A stretch of DNA of 64,000 nucleotides from contig CM063244.1 of NCBI GenBank assembly GCA_032158295.1, positions 20,462,815 through 20,526,814 on the forward strand. Reading direction: 5' to 3'. Under the pieces are notes generated by a model. It had not been told where the DNA came from, ran no database searches, and was given only the letters and a program-made list of their open reading frames with translations. The position numbers and the translations under genes were made by a program. Source of the DNA: Pycnopodia helianthoides. Lineage: Eukaryota; Echinodermata; Asteroidea; Forcipulatida; Asteriidae. Positions 34,101-49,100 of the stretch are shown here, piece by piece (position 1 is the first letter of the stretch; every line of letters starts with the position of its first letter).

Positions 34101-37100
34101 GACTTCCACATTCTGAATGGTCATGCCAGCGCTGTCATTGTAAGGTGTGTCAAACTCCAAGTGGAACTTCAAGTTTGGATCGGCAATCATCATGGTGAGA
34201 TTGCAGCGCTCAATTTCTTGGGGCCGCATGTAGTGAGACGTGGTCGGGCAACACATCTTGAACGTAGACTGTTTAACAATTAAAAAAAGATTGGTCATAT
34301 CAGGCCTGGAATTACACAGAGGCCATGTTGCTGCCCCTGGACTTGGCCGGCCATGGTGCCCCCCTAAAAAGTTTCCAACAGATTTAAAGATTTGCCGATG
34401 GAAGTGCCCTTTGCAAAATGAAAAAACTGCCCTGCCCTCTCAAAGATGAAAGTCCAGCCTGTGGTATACTAGGCTGCATCCAACTTCATGGATCATTTGT
34501 TGCGCAATAGATGATCCATTAAAATTCAGCCCCATAAATACATTGACCAATCACAACAGTGAAAAGAAAAACACAGACACCCTTTTAATAAGGCAGTTTA
34601 CGGATACTTCCATTGTTGTTCTAAATAATTCCCTTTTCTGACAAAATCCTATGTGGGGTAGCACTAGAACAAAGAAAACCTTAGCATTGTTCCATTGTGT
34701 AAAGTACCCCAGTAGTTGGCGTGAGTGAAGGGCACCCAAGTCTAATGGCAAAACATCAGTTGCTACAGTGGGCAAGGCTTTATGGTGTGGTCTGTTGCGG
34801 CTAGATTCAAGACTAATAATCAGCACAGAACAGCCATAGCCAGAGCCCAAGTGGCTTCATTCAGAAGGCCTCTTAGTCTTTGCTAAAAGGTGAGGATACA
34901 TTATTGGTATTAACCATTTAAATACATTCGCAAATTACACAAAAACATGTTCAGATGCACTTTACATCGTAAATTATTTAAAATACACTATTGCAACATG
35001 AAACAAACATGGAAAAACGCTCAACCCTTAGATGGAAAAAAAGTCTATGGACCCAATTCATTTAAGATATATAATTCCAAATGAAAACTTTGCCCTAACT
35101 TTCTAGGATCCCAATTACCTTTGGGCTTGCCACGTAGACACTTATCTGTTCAGATTGGCTGAGGGCCATGTTTTTGGCGTTGCTAACCTCCACCTCAGCC
35201 GCTATAACGCCCTTCGTCCCGGTAAACACCGTACTGTCATTCAGACAAATCACCGTCACTTCAATCAGCAGCTGGGGAGGAGAATACAGAATTCCAACCT
35301 GTTACACTTCTTCTTCTATAGTTATAGTTCTTTCCACATTAGACAAAATTGCCAGCGAAATTCACTGAAGTTCTTGCGATAAAGCCTTTTGACGCTAGAA
35401 GACACCGGAAGAGTTCTGGGAAAGCTTCCCCTGTTTGGGAGTGGGTTCATGGGAAGTGAAATCATGGGAGCCGCTAGGGGGAGGGGCGGTGTTTGAAGGG
35501 GAGAGGGGCGCCAGGGAATTAAAAAAAACAAATTCTTTATCTCTGATGCATGCATCTATTGAGAGTGGGGGGGGGATCCAAGGTCAAATTAACTTTTGTG
35601 ATGCGCTAATTTTTCAATAAACAGAGTTCTTGTGAAAGTGGGAAAAATTAACTACTCTTCAACCTCAGATTAAAATGGTGAACGCCGTCATTTTATTTGA
35701 TACTCTCTCAGAGTGAAATTTGAAATATGAAGTCATTGGATTATAGCAACAAATGGGTCTGTACGTTCCAAAGAGGAATTTTTGCATCAGTCAAGAGGTC
35801 AAATTCGATGTTGTTTTGATTGAAAATTTGAAATTCAGGCATTAACTAAAAAATTCTTTTACAAAAATGTACAGATCCATATTTTTAAATGTGATGTCAT
35901 TGGATCTTTTGGGATTTTGACAAAATTTGTACTGGAAGGGTATCAAACACAAAGGCATTTTACACCGTGCTAACATCGGGCAAGAGACTTAAAGTTTTTC
36001 CCCAACTTTCATAAAGGACTCTATAACCTATTGGAAAATGAGCGCATCACAAAACTGAAATCTCCCTTGGAAGCCCCTCTTTAAGTTTGTAACCAGAATT
36101 GTAGAAGGTGTTAGCGTCGATCAAGTATCATCTGGCTTTTGGGGTTCATACCTTGCTGCTGTTCTCCAAGTTGCTACTAATTGGAACGTTACAAACGTAA
36201 CCAAGGTCCACAGTTGCAAACATTCCCTGACTGTGCAAGCTTTAAAGGAAAGATAAATTAACAAGAGTTACTTTACGCTGTAGACCATGACAGCAAGATC
36301 TGAATGCACACATCATTTTTTTTAAAAGCATTTCAGAGAACTGAGTAGATTGTCTCTAAACACTATATATAGACCTCTTGCATTTGCTGCCATCGTTGCA
36401 GACAATCAATGAAAATGCACACACTCCACACACCAGCCATTGAGTGCCTACTCAAATGTCGCACACGACAACATCAAAATCCCAAAGCTAATTAGGAGAA
36501 CCTTTGTTTTCTTTCCTTTGTCAAGTCAGGGTTTCATTGTGGCTGATATTTTCAAAGGAAAACGATTACTCAAGAAGCTCCAAACAATTCCCAAAAATAA
36601 TACCCGGGTTGGCACAGATTTTTTTTAAAATACCAACGTGAAGTGGTTAAATAAATGTGATGCTATGCAATTTAAGCTGTAACCTACTCCTTCTTTTATC
36701 TATCATTGCAAATAACAATTCTAGAAACACTGACTGCAGTCAGGGCATACACAAGTTCAAAGCTGACTTCCCAAACTTTATTTTGGTTACAAATTGTTCT
36801 TTCCACGAGCGGCGCACATGATGGGCCAATGAACAGCCTCCTTTTGACCTCTAGCCGATCAGAGGGCGCCCAAATGACAATGGGCATGAAGTCTACACAC
36901 TATGAGCATTGGCCTCGCTCGTAAATCGGCTAAATTGACAAAACAGATTCTCACCCTTTAACCGCACTCACAGGTCCAACCTGAGTGCAGAGCAGCAGCT
37001 CCCCGACCGACGTCACGTTGATCTCGGTGACCTGAAGCCAGGTCACATCGGCTGTGTAATTAATCACGTACCGCAACGAGGTGTTCTGCGGTATGGTGAG

Positions 37101-40100
37101 GGTGTGCACAAACTTCACCTCGCTGCCTTCCTGGCTCGGAACCACCTCTTCAGAGAACGATTGCGCAAGGCTGAGGTTATTGTAGCTTGGTAATACAACA
37201 TCCTTGATATCAATATAAAAGACCAAAGTCATTTTAGCCTTTACCTGATCTACAATCATTTAAAGCCATTTGCGAGTTAGATTTGAATAATGTCTGGCCC
37301 AATGACTTGCTTACTCACAAGTTACCGCATTAAGTAAAGTTGTAGCCCTACATGGGTCAACAGTAGATCACTTCAGGACCCAATTTCATAAAGCAAAAAA
37401 ACAATGCTGAGTAAATTTTTCCGCTAAGCAAAAAATGAGCAGTCAGTCACATGCAATATACATTACATGGTATTTTGGCTGGTAACCTTATTCTGCTAAG
37501 TCTGTGCTTAGTAAATTGTGAGTGCTTGACAGCTTTAGGAAATTGCGCCCATGCCAGATACATCACGGGGGCCACAGAGAGGCGACTGCCTCAATGCCCT
37601 CTGGTCACTGGTCAGTGCCTTGGTGCCCCTTGAAATGTTCCAGTACAAATTGACATTTGAATTCTCTCATTGAGTACCCTTTACTACAGAAAATCTGCCT
37701 TTGCCTTTACAGGAACGACCTATCAGGCCTGCACTTGTTTTGCTGGCAAAGCTACTGGCCCTGTATCTTGCTTAACAGAAAATAAGGGCTCCTGAGCTAA
37801 TGGCCATTATGTATATAATGTCTAACACTCCTGCCAGCAGGGTCCAATTTCATAGGGCTGCTTAAGCAGCAAATAGTGCTTAACGTTTTTCTGCTAAGCA
37901 AAAATGAGCAGGATACCAGTGAAAGTTGATACATGTGAAATGGTATTTTGGCTGGTAACCTGATTCTGGTAAGCATAGTTTTCTTGTGCTCAGCATACTT
38001 TTTGTGCTTAAGCAGCTCTATGAAATTGGGCCCTGATGGTTATAATGAGGCTGGATCCAAAATAATTACATTACCATAGCAACATCTGGAGAGAGAGTTA
38101 GGTTGCCCTCGGCAACCCACAGACGTGTTTCGCCAACCATAACGGACAAAGCAACGGACTGTTCTGTAACGCTTTTGTCTTCCGTCATCTGGACCACTAA
38201 CTCAATCAACAGTGCATCATCATCGGATGTGATAGTGTCGGGTGGAGCTACGAAACGCAAAAAAACAATGTGGCAAAGGCCAACAACTTTTTGTTTAGGC
38301 ATCGCATGGTGGGATAGGTTCACTGTTAAAGGTTGGGTCATAGATTGGTTTTTTGTCAATGTAATGCTAATTAACAAGAAAAGTTATAAAGATACAATAG
38401 TGTCTACTTGCTGAGAAAACAGCGAAAAAACTGTCATGGTATTTTCACAAGAACGCTGAATTCCTCCACACTGAGCGAGGTGACAGCGGATACGAACCAC
38501 ATCTCTGGCAGCGGCCTTCACGAACGGACCACCAACCCTCAAAATCTTTAAAAAACGATTCCATGCATGAATCATTTTGCATATTAAAAAGTTTTGGGGT
38601 AAGAAATTATCCAAACCGTATTACTCCTAAGGGAATCCTTTCTCAAAATAGTTTATACTATCAACAGCTGCAGCGCTTCTCACCAAGTAAGTTTTTACCA
38701 ATCTATGACCCTACTTTTAAGTACTACTATACCTCATACATATTCATGATTGAGAGCCGAATTCTCATTGGTCCATTCACCAACAGGGGCCACATGCTAT
38801 ATTTGCTGTTTACCAAGCGCTTGTGTGCAAGTATTCACGCACATGGTAAAATGCACACGCGTAGTAGACTATCGCATGTGCAATAGTCTACTATACATGC
38901 GCATTATGAAGCACTCGTAGAATTGGCGCAAAAAATCTCCCGAGCTAAAGATGGCGGCCTAGATGCAAATCCATGTTTTCCCGAGCTTAAAGGCACTGGA
39001 CACTATTGGTAGTTACTCAAAATAATTGTTAGCATGGTAACGAGCAATGGAGAGCTGTTGATAGTATCAAACATTGTGAGAAACGGCTCTCTCTGAAGTA
39101 GCGTAGTTTTTGAGAAAAAAGTAATTTCTCAGTAAAATATTTGAATTGATTTTGAGACCTCATGCGTGAGGTCTCGAAATCAGCCATCTGAAAGCACACA
39201 ACTTCGTGTGACAAGGGTGTTTTTTCTTTCATTATTATCTCGCAACTTCGACAACCAATTGATTTCAAATTTTCACAGGTTTGTTATTTTGTGCATATGT
39301 TGAGATACACCAAGTGACAAGATTGGTCTTTGACAATTACCAAAGGTGTCCAGTGTCTTTAATGAAGTAGAGAAGTATGAGGTACAGTGAAACAAATATA
39401 CCATGGTTTATTTCAGGTGGACAGTCGATGTCAGGTCCCCTCTGTACTAGAAGTTGACGAACTAGTTTGTCAACTTCCAATATGCCTCAGGGAACTAATA
39501 TGGACTGTCCACCCTCAAACCATGTTAAATTTGTATTTTGAGTCTACAACGTAAAAAAAAAATCTCTTTAAGTAGAGGTGTTAGCTCTTTAAAAAAACAG
39601 CAGTTAGTTGAACGTTTCCTGACGACGACAAGAGCACACTTGTCGAAATATTGAGAATGACCAATCTGCTCCTTCCGGAGCCAACACAGTTTGTTATACA
39701 TACCAGAGTTGTACAACAGTCCCAAGTCCAACGTAACCATGTCATTGTTGCCACTTCCTCCAATGGAGGTAAAAACGGGGACGGGATCGCTGACGAGCAA
39801 GCCACACGCTATATTACTTCCCACGCTGGTGACTCTCACCCACAGAATGGTCATATTAGCAGGAACCAGTGCGGTTACGTCATACTTGTACTGGCTGTCC
39901 GGTTGGATGGTCGGCTTGACACCCAGCGTGGCATACTCCCCCGGTGATACTACATTGGTACTGACTGGATTCAGCATAACAAAGGAGCTGTTGAACGGGG
40001 TGGAGTCCGCCTGTCCAGACAAAATTTCAAAAACTTTTGAACTTCTTCAACAAGGTTATGATGTCAAAATCAATGACTGAAACAATTTTGGGTCAGTAAA

Positions 40101-43100
40101 CAGGATCATTTTGTGACAAAGGGACATCTCTTGAAAAATTAATGTTCTCAAAATTTATGGCCATGTACAGCCATGTCTCTCAGTGGCCTGATAGTTGTGG
40201 TTTAAGAGTTCACCAAGTGGCCTGTTAGTTGTGGTTTTAGAGTTCACCCAGTGGCCTGTTAGCTGTGGTTTTAGAGTTCTCTCAGTGGCCTGTTAGTTGT
40301 GGTTTAAGAGTTCACCAAGTGGCCTGTTAGTTGTGGTTTTAGAGTTCACCCAGTGGCCTGTTAGCTGTGGTTTTAGAGTTCTCTCAGTGGCCTGTTAGTT
40401 GTGGTTTAGAGTTCACCAAGTGGCCTGTTAGTTGTGGTTTTAGAGTTCACCCAGTGGCCTGTTAGCTGTGGTTTTAGAGTTCTCTCAGTGGCCTGTTAGT
40501 TGTGGTTTAGAGTTCTCTCAGTGGCCTGTTAGTTGTGGTTTTAGAGTTCACCCAGTGGCCTGTTAGCTGTGGTTTTAGAGTTCTCTCAGTGGCCTGTTAG
40601 TTGTGGTTTTAGAGTTCACTCAGTGGCCTGTTAGCTGTGGTTTAGAGTTCTCTCAGTGGCCTGTTAGTTGTGGTTTTAGAGTTCTCTCAGTGGCCTGTTA
40701 GTTGTGGCTTTAGAGTTCTCTCAGTGGCCTGTTAGCTGTGGTTTAGAGTTCTCTCAGTGGCCTGTTAGTTGTGGTTTAGAGTTCTCTCAGTGGCCTGTTA
40801 GTTGTGGTTTTAGAGTTCTCTCAGTGGCCTGTTAGTTGTGGTTTAGAGTTCACTCAGTGGCCTGTTAGTTGTGGTTTTAGAGTTCACTCAGTGGCCTGTT
40901 AGTTGTGGTTTAGAGTTCACTCAGTGGCCTGTTAGTTGTGGCTTTAGAGTTCTCTCAGTGGCCTGTTAGTTGTGGTTTAGAGTTCACTCAGTGGCCTGTT
41001 AGTTGTGGTTTTAGAGTTCTCTCAGTGGCCTGTTAGTTGTGGTTTTAGAGTTCTCTCAGTGGCCTGTTAGTTGTGGTTTTAGAGTTCTCTCAGTGGCCTG
41101 TTAGTTGTGGTTTTAGAGTTCACTCAGTGGCCTGTTATTTGTGGTTTTAGAGTTCACTCAGTGGTCTGTTTGTTGTAGTTTTAGAGTTCTCTCAGTGGCC
41201 TGTTTGTTGTAGTTTTAGAGTTCTCTCAGTGGCCTGTTAGTTGTGGTTTTAGAGTTCACTCAGTGGCCTGTTAGTTGTGGTTTTAGAGTTCTCTCAGTGG
41301 CCTGTTAGTTGTGGTTTAGAGTTCACTCAGTGGCCTGTTAGTTGTGTTTTAGAGTTCTCTCAGTGGCCTGTTATTTGTGGGTTTAGAGTTCACTCAGTGG
41401 CCTGTTAGTTGTGGTTTTAGAGTTCACTCAGTGGCCTGTTTGTTGTAGTTTTAGAGTTCTCTCAGTGGCCTGTTAGTTGTGGTTTAAGAGTTCACTCAGT
41501 GGCCTGTTAGTTGTGTTTTACAGTTCACTCAGTGGCCTGTTTGTTGTAGTTTTAGAGTTCAACATGTTTCTGGCCCAAGGCTTACCAGAACGTGATGTAC
41601 AGTCTTTAAAGTGGCTCATCACTTACCTCTGGCACTGTTGGGTAACTAATGGAGCCTGGGTCTGTAACCGCAGTCAGAGAAATGGAGTCAGCCAATGGTG
41701 TTACACCGCCATAAGTAACAGATGCAACAAATTGATGTGCAGAGTTATGCGCTGCCGTAGATGTAGCTAGCTTGACAACAAAGTCAATACCGATTATGTT
41801 GTCAGTGCCATTTTCAGAACCTAGCCCTCCAGTGTTGGCAATTCCACCAAGGTTAATAGTGGCCACAGGTCTGAGGAATAAGACAATGTTTTACAAGAAT
41901 GAATGTCTTAGTTTATTAGTTAAAGAGGGGGCTCCAAGGTCAGAGTCAGTTTTGCGATCCAATCAATCTAATGGTGTAAAATGCCACTGTGTTTGATACC
42001 CTTCAAGGGCAATTTTTGTCAAAAAATCCAAAAATGTTCGATGACGTCACATTTAAAATATATGGTCTGTACTTATTTGTACAGAGATTGTTTAGTTCGA
42101 ATTTTGATGATATTCAATCAAAACGGCATTGAATTTGACCTCTTGTATTGTACAGACCCATTTGCTTTTGATGTTCGATGATGTCACGTTTCAAATTTTG
42201 TTAGGGAATTAACACTGTAAACCACTTATCACCGGGAATTATGAAAAGTTTCTGTGCTCACCCGCAGGATTAATTTTCTGAATTTCCAGAATTTTTTTAT
42301 ATCAATGTCACGATGACTTAATCAAGTAAAGACAGCAAACGTTCTCATAAATTTTGACCTTTGTTCGACATAAATTGGCCAAACTGTAAGCCACGACCGA
42401 TAATTGTGGTCATAGCATACTAATAGTATACCAATGCCGAATACAATGGTGGCAGCCTATCGATCTACCCTAATCCTGATTTATCAAAAAGGAGGAAGAT
42501 AGGGAATTGGGGATGACACTATAGTCCCCGGAATAAGGGAGAATTCTGAGCATAAATTCCAGCACCCTTTGTCCCTCTTTGTTGCGGGGCTAACGAAGCT
42601 GTGCATGCACTGTGCACGCTACACAATGGAATGTCTCGGTGTGTTTACGCATCACCCTGAAGCATTATTGGAGGTTTCTTTTATTAAACAGGTTTTTCTG
42701 ACTCTCCGTAAAAGTTTAGCTTGTCCACACATCTTCCGGTGGTAACCGGTTGTGAGACAGAAAGAATGTAATGCCTTACTTACCCTGTAGGCGTGTAGAC
42801 CACACTATCCTCAATGGATTCCCTGCGATGCTCCAAGCAGCTGATGTCTTTGCCAATGTAGTTGATGTGAACGGCGCACAGCTTGAAATCGGTACTCGCT
42901 GGATTCGCTTGGAGACTAACAGTGACGGGTTTCACCGAGGTGGAGTACGGAACGAAGACTGCCACGCGTACCTTTACACTCTCTCCTGGCACTAGCTGGA
43001 TATCACCATCAACAGTGCTGACATTCATCAGTAGAGCCTTTCCTACCTGAAAAGACCACGGCCAAATTACATGAAGCTGTTTCTTTGCTGAGCGAGAAAT

Positions 43101-46100
43101 GAGTGGGGGTACCAGTCGCAGCAATGTAAACTGTGGGGCTGGTAACCAGTTTCGGCTGAGTAGGAATTTTCTGTGCATGGCAAGCATTTTTGTGCTTACA
43201 TACTTTATTAAGTTGTGCCCATTTCAAATTTCAGGGAACAGTTATCGGTTCATACTAGAATCATTTTTTCTGTGAAATACTTCTCTCTGAAATGAAGTCA
43301 ATTCAAGAAAACTTTATCTGAAAAGCTATTTTTTTTAAACACAGCAGCTAATTTCGGTTGTTACAATCAAAATTAAGGACAATGAGAATACATGCTGAAA
43401 ACTGTGTATGGTTTTTCACTATTTTCTCCTGACTCACACAACAGATTAAGCCAAAATTTCCACAGGTTTATTTCATGTATGGTTGATCACACAAACATGA
43501 ACGCTGTCTGCGACTATTTTGTCAGCTCTACCAATCCTGTTTAATATCTTTACCAAAAATTACAACTGCTAACGTGTCGGATACAAAATTGTTTCCTTTG
43601 TTGTTGACCCTGTCAGAAGCCAGATGCCGAAGGGGTAGAGACAAGAGGGATCATCACTAGAAAGCAGTTGATATATTAGGTGGGTTACCCTTCGAGCTTA
43701 ACAATATCAAATTACACCACTCATATGCAGGGTAGCTGTTGCGGACAGTCAAAAGGAAAATGCCCTGTTTACACTAATCAAAACAATATATTTTACATCT
43801 TCTTGAAGTTCTTTTCAGATATCAATCACTTAAAAAAAAACTTTCAACTTTTTACTATTGTTATTTTTGTTTTTACTTTATTTCGATCTGTGGAGGCTAG
43901 CTTTTTTCAAAAGCATATGACCCCAGGGATTGGTAAACGAAGGCATTGGGGTGAAGTTTTCACACAGCTGAACAGACAAGTTTCTCAGACAAGTACAAAA
44001 TGTCCTGTTTGTTTGCAATGATACGAGGATGGACTAAACAAACAAAAAAGAAAATAATTGATAGAAAAACTAATTGGTTATTAACTAATCAGTGACTTTG
44101 TGGGGTCAGCTGCAGCTAGGGCCAAGTTCGCGCGAGGAACAATGGTTAACTAGTGGTTGTTCAGTGACGTATGTAGGGCATGCGCACAGAAGTTGTAGTG
44201 CAAACGTCTCTTGTCATGTCATGTCAACACGACCGGCGACTCAACATACGTTATCAGTTTCTTATAACTGGTCCACTCGGCACTGTGCTATGAAAACGGC
44301 TATTGGTAACCAGCGATGCGACCATGCCCAGTAGGCTGGTTCCAAATAGTTGACTAGAGTGGTCCAACTATCGTCGACTAGACAGAGTTCGGGCGAAGTT
44401 AGTCGAACTGTGGTCATCAATAGTCCTTGCGCGAACTTGGCCTAGGGTGCTGATGCGCAGGGTGGATGGGTCTTCTACTTACTGTCAGGTATGTTGAACG
44501 CGCATTCAACACAGTGAACTGAGCAGCCTCCATAGTCTGTGTTGAACCATCATCAATGGAGACTTCTAAGTTATGAAGGGCGCCACTTGTCGGTTGTGCA
44601 TCCTCTCTCAGGTATGCTACAACGTCCATCGTAATCTTGCTTTCCGCTGTGTTGTTGGCAACACCTTTAGGATAGGCAGACAAGAAATTTAAAGAACATG
44701 TGCAGAATTTCTTTCCCTGGCCCCAATTGCATGGAGCTTATTTAAGCACAACAAGATAATGCTTTACCAGACTGTGGTTACCGGCCAAAATGCAATGTCA
44801 CGTGTACAATCTCTGAATGGTATCTTGCTCTTTTTTGCTGGGCAGCAAATTGTTAAGTGATGTTTTGTGCTGAAGCAGCTCTATGAAGTTGGGCCCAGGT
44901 CCTGGGCCCAATTTAACAGGGCTGCTTAAGGAGAAAACTTTGCCCAAACATTCTCAGCTAGGCAACATTTAGCAGGAAACCAGTCACAAATGGTACGTAT
45001 GCAACAGTGTTTTGGCTGGTAACCTTTTAGTGGTAAGCAATATTGTTGTTTGCTTGGCCTAATTTTATACTTTTTTAATTGAATGTTATACCTCACTGTG
45101 AAATAAAATCTTTACCAAAAAAAGTTGATGTTCACATGTTGACTTTAAAGACACTGGACACCTTTGGTAATTGTCAAAGACCAGTCTTCTCACTTAGTGT
45201 ATCTCAACATATGCACAAAATAACAAACCTGTGAAAATTTGAACTCAATTGGTCGTCGAAGTTGCGAGATAATAATGGAAGAAAAAACACCCTTGTCACA
45301 CGAAGTTGTGTGCTTTTAGATGCTTGATTTCGAGACCATACTGATAAATTACTTCTTTCTCAAAAACTACGTTACTTCAGAGAGAGCCGTTTCTCACAAT
45401 GTTTTATACTATCAACAGCTCTCCATTGCTCGTTACCAAGTAAGTTTTTATGACAATTATTTCGAGTAATTACCAATAGTGTCCAGTGCCTTTAAGTCTG
45501 AGTGATAAATATCTTTCAATTCCGTTGAGCATTGAAGTATTACCAACATGAGACAAATGAGATCAATCTTATCTTATTGCTTGTCAAACTCAAAACAATT
45601 TATATGTTAAACTGTGTCCAAATTGTTTACTTATTTTGATTTGGTCTTGTAAAAAAACTTCTGGTCCAGTGAAAATTTTGAGCTACAAGCCCTGCAGTCT
45701 TGTGGATTTTCCCACCATATTCGAGCCCTGATCACAGTTACAGTATTATCTTATTTTGATATGTTTTTTTCGTGCAAAAATGGTCAAATATATACTAATA
45801 AAAATAATAACTATGGAAAAAAGAGAAGTTTGTTCAACTTGTTTTGCATCATGTATATTTGGTTCACACCATTGATTTGAAGGTAAGATCATCGTTTGGT
45901 AATGACCCCGAAAAAAATAGTGTAATTTCTGGTTTAATAATAATAATAACAACATTTATATAGCGCTTAATACAGGTGTTTCTAAGTGCCGATATATATA
46001 TTTTTTCCTGCCAGGTATGTGGAGCTACGTTTTTGAAGTATGAGGCCTAATCATTTATAGCACCATGTAATGGTTTACAAGGTGCTGTGGCGCAATATGC

Positions 46101-49100
46101 TGCCAATCAAACCAGGGTCACCGGGGCGAACCCCTTCTCTTTTCGATAAGTATACTGGGTTCTTTTACGTGCATTACACAACACATGGGACCTATGGCTT
46201 AACGTCCCATCCGAAGGACGCAGCAATAATGGTTAAGTGTCTTGCTGAAGGACACAAGTGTCACGACCGGGACTTGAACCCACACTCTGCTGATCAGAAA
46301 CACCAGAGCTTGAGTCCGATGTTCTTATCCGCTCGGCCACGACACGCACGGTGAGACCTGGTTTTTGATAATTTTACTTCGTCCCGGTCAAATTATCAAG
46401 AACCAAGCCTCAGCTCCTTTAAACAACTAACTTAAAACCTCTTTACAGCACTTTGGTTCCCTTATTAAGTTTCCTGGTTCAGCTGTATAGGCACAGTTAA
46501 AAAAATAAATAATTGCAACCAGCTCGCCATATTAGCTCTTAGTAGTCCCATGTGTGTGGTGCAACCTCAAATTGTACACTTTTTTGGGGGTATGAATCTT
46601 ACCTCCATTGACAATGTTTCCGAATCCATAGGTGTACTCATAGACATTCTGAGTTGCTACATCGATTTGGAATGTGGCGATATCCTTGGTTACATCCAGA
46701 CAGTAGCCACTACCTGTATTGCATAGCTGTAGCTTACATATCATCAAGTGAGATTTCACCGATGCCTCCCCTAGACGATGAAAAATAAAAACCAGGATTA
46801 AATGTATCACAGTTTAACTTAGCCACTTAACGTCGGATGAATTATCCCCAATGCAAAATTGTGCAAAATTTACACTTACAAAATCCGTCTTCAAGACCCC
46901 TTGTCAAACACAGCTACTGTCTGCCCATGGCCTACCATTTTGGGGTCAAATTGCAAGTAAAGTATATAATAATAATAATAATAATAATAGTGGCTTTTTA
47001 TATAGCGCTCAAATCCGTTACTCAGTGACGCTCTTGGCGCTCCAACATTAATAGATAATTTATCCTGCAAGGTATGTGGAGCTACATTTTGAAGTGTGAG
47101 ACCTTTTTCCTTTACATAGCACCATGTAATGGTTTACACGGTGCTGTGGTGCAATATGCAGCTAATCAAACCAGGAACACTGGGGCAAACCCTTTCTCTG
47201 GGTTCTTTATACGTGCATTACCCACACTCTGCTGATCAGAAACACCGGAGCTTGACCACTCTGCCACGACACGCCAATTTCACACCAACCCCAAATAAGG
47301 CAAACTCAAATTACTCAAAACTCATTACAGAATGGTAAGAAAAAAACTTGTAAAATATACTTTTTGATCACAGATTTACATAAAACTTTCACAGTCTAAT
47401 GATGATGATAGTAGAAAACATCCATTGAAATATTTCTGTCTGAAATGCCATATTTGATGAGAAATGAACAAACTATTTTTCCGATTGGAGTTTATCGCTC
47501 AGTGAGCATTTTATTCATTTGTTGAATCTATATGATTTCATGCAAATGTGTAATCGGTTTTTCACTATTTTCTTGTGACCCAGATGGCCGATCGATCTCA
47601 AACTTCTACAGGTTTGTCAGTTTATGTATATGGTGGATTACATAAAGTGTTTACACTGCCAGCAACTGTTTTGTTGGCAAAATCCAATTCTGTAATGTTC
47701 CTTTAAAATTACAGCTTCCCATTTTTAATATCAACCGATTTGTAATGAGTGACTTACCAGAGGCTTTGACAGTGAGGTTGGCGACACTCTTGTAGACATT
47801 GAGCTCGAGATCAAACACGGCCACCTCTCCCTTATAGAGATTGTCCGGTGAACCCAAAGAAGCATTGGTTTTGGGTGCATACTGTGTTAAGAAAGGTACA
47901 TAAATTAAAGAGCAGTGCAGGATTTGAGGGCTAAATCAGCTATGAAGTTTGAAGCTTTGCATGCGTGTGGAGAAAAGAAGTAGCTATGATGAGTAAACTT
48001 GCGGTTTGTAAATCTGTTTTGGGAGGAGTGTTGGCTCTGGATAAAAGCAATTGGTTGGCCCTTGTAAAAAAAGTAGGACAATTTTATTGAGTACAAAGAA
48101 TGACCTACATGGTATAGGCTTTTGTCAGGCTATATAATAACAATTTTGCTGATTTTTCTGAGGTCCATACAATCGGAAATCAGACTTCAGACTTCAGAGT
48201 AGGAAGGATATCATGCTTGTCAGGAACAGAACGACTAGACCATACCAGCGGCTCTTTTCAGAGCCAACACTCCTTTACACGTGGTTGTACCCTGCAAATT
48301 TACCAGTAATAGGTACTTCTGGTCAAAACAGGACTTTATCATATTGTAGACCACTCAGCCTTGCTACCATGGGCAGCGCCCCGTATCGATACCTCTTGTC
48401 ACTAATCCCGGGAAAAGATGTGCTGAAAAACAACACCCGATTAGCTAACAAAATTGACTGCTCTGCATGCACCCTTTTTAAATACTTTCGAGCGTTTGTA
48501 TGGCACTTGTAAGGCGTTCAATATAATATGTTGCAAGTGTCAATATTTTGACGTAATTCCCCCCAAAATGAATCATGCTTTTACACAGCCACCGTAAACT
48601 GCATGCAGTCAGACATGTCACAAGTTCAAAGAAGAATGAGAGGAGACCAGTTGCTCTTTGACTTGATGCCTCTTTTGCGGGCTTCCATACTTGAACGTGC
48701 ACGTAGAGTGCATCATCCACAGGCCTAATTAAAAACTGGCACAATTTAATTAACCAACACCAGGGTTAATGAGGCAGCAGCGCGTGCTGGGAAAAAAAAT
48801 GCGCAGCAAAATTGATCACAAATGGGAAGTTTAAAAAAAAAAAATGCTAATATGGAAGATTTGTGAGGAATATTTCACTGTGAACAACAGTAGTGTTCAA
48901 AATTTGTTTTGTACATATTTTGTTTTTCTACCTGAGGCCCTGCATCAAGAAGAAAGCCGATCTGTCCGACCCATAGTTTGGCTTCACTGTTATACTCCAC
49001 ACCAGCAGTGACCCAATACCTGTCATCGGCCGCCAACAATATCGCCTCCTTCAACGTCACAGAGAAAGTGATGACTATCTCTGAGGCTTTATCGTCGGTT

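Noticed and set aside
36955..37193. Nearer acceptor (taccaag) for exon 36955-37202
   Set aside because: It would place TAA in frame after two codons; the acceptor nine bases upstream (atatcaag) keeps the frame.
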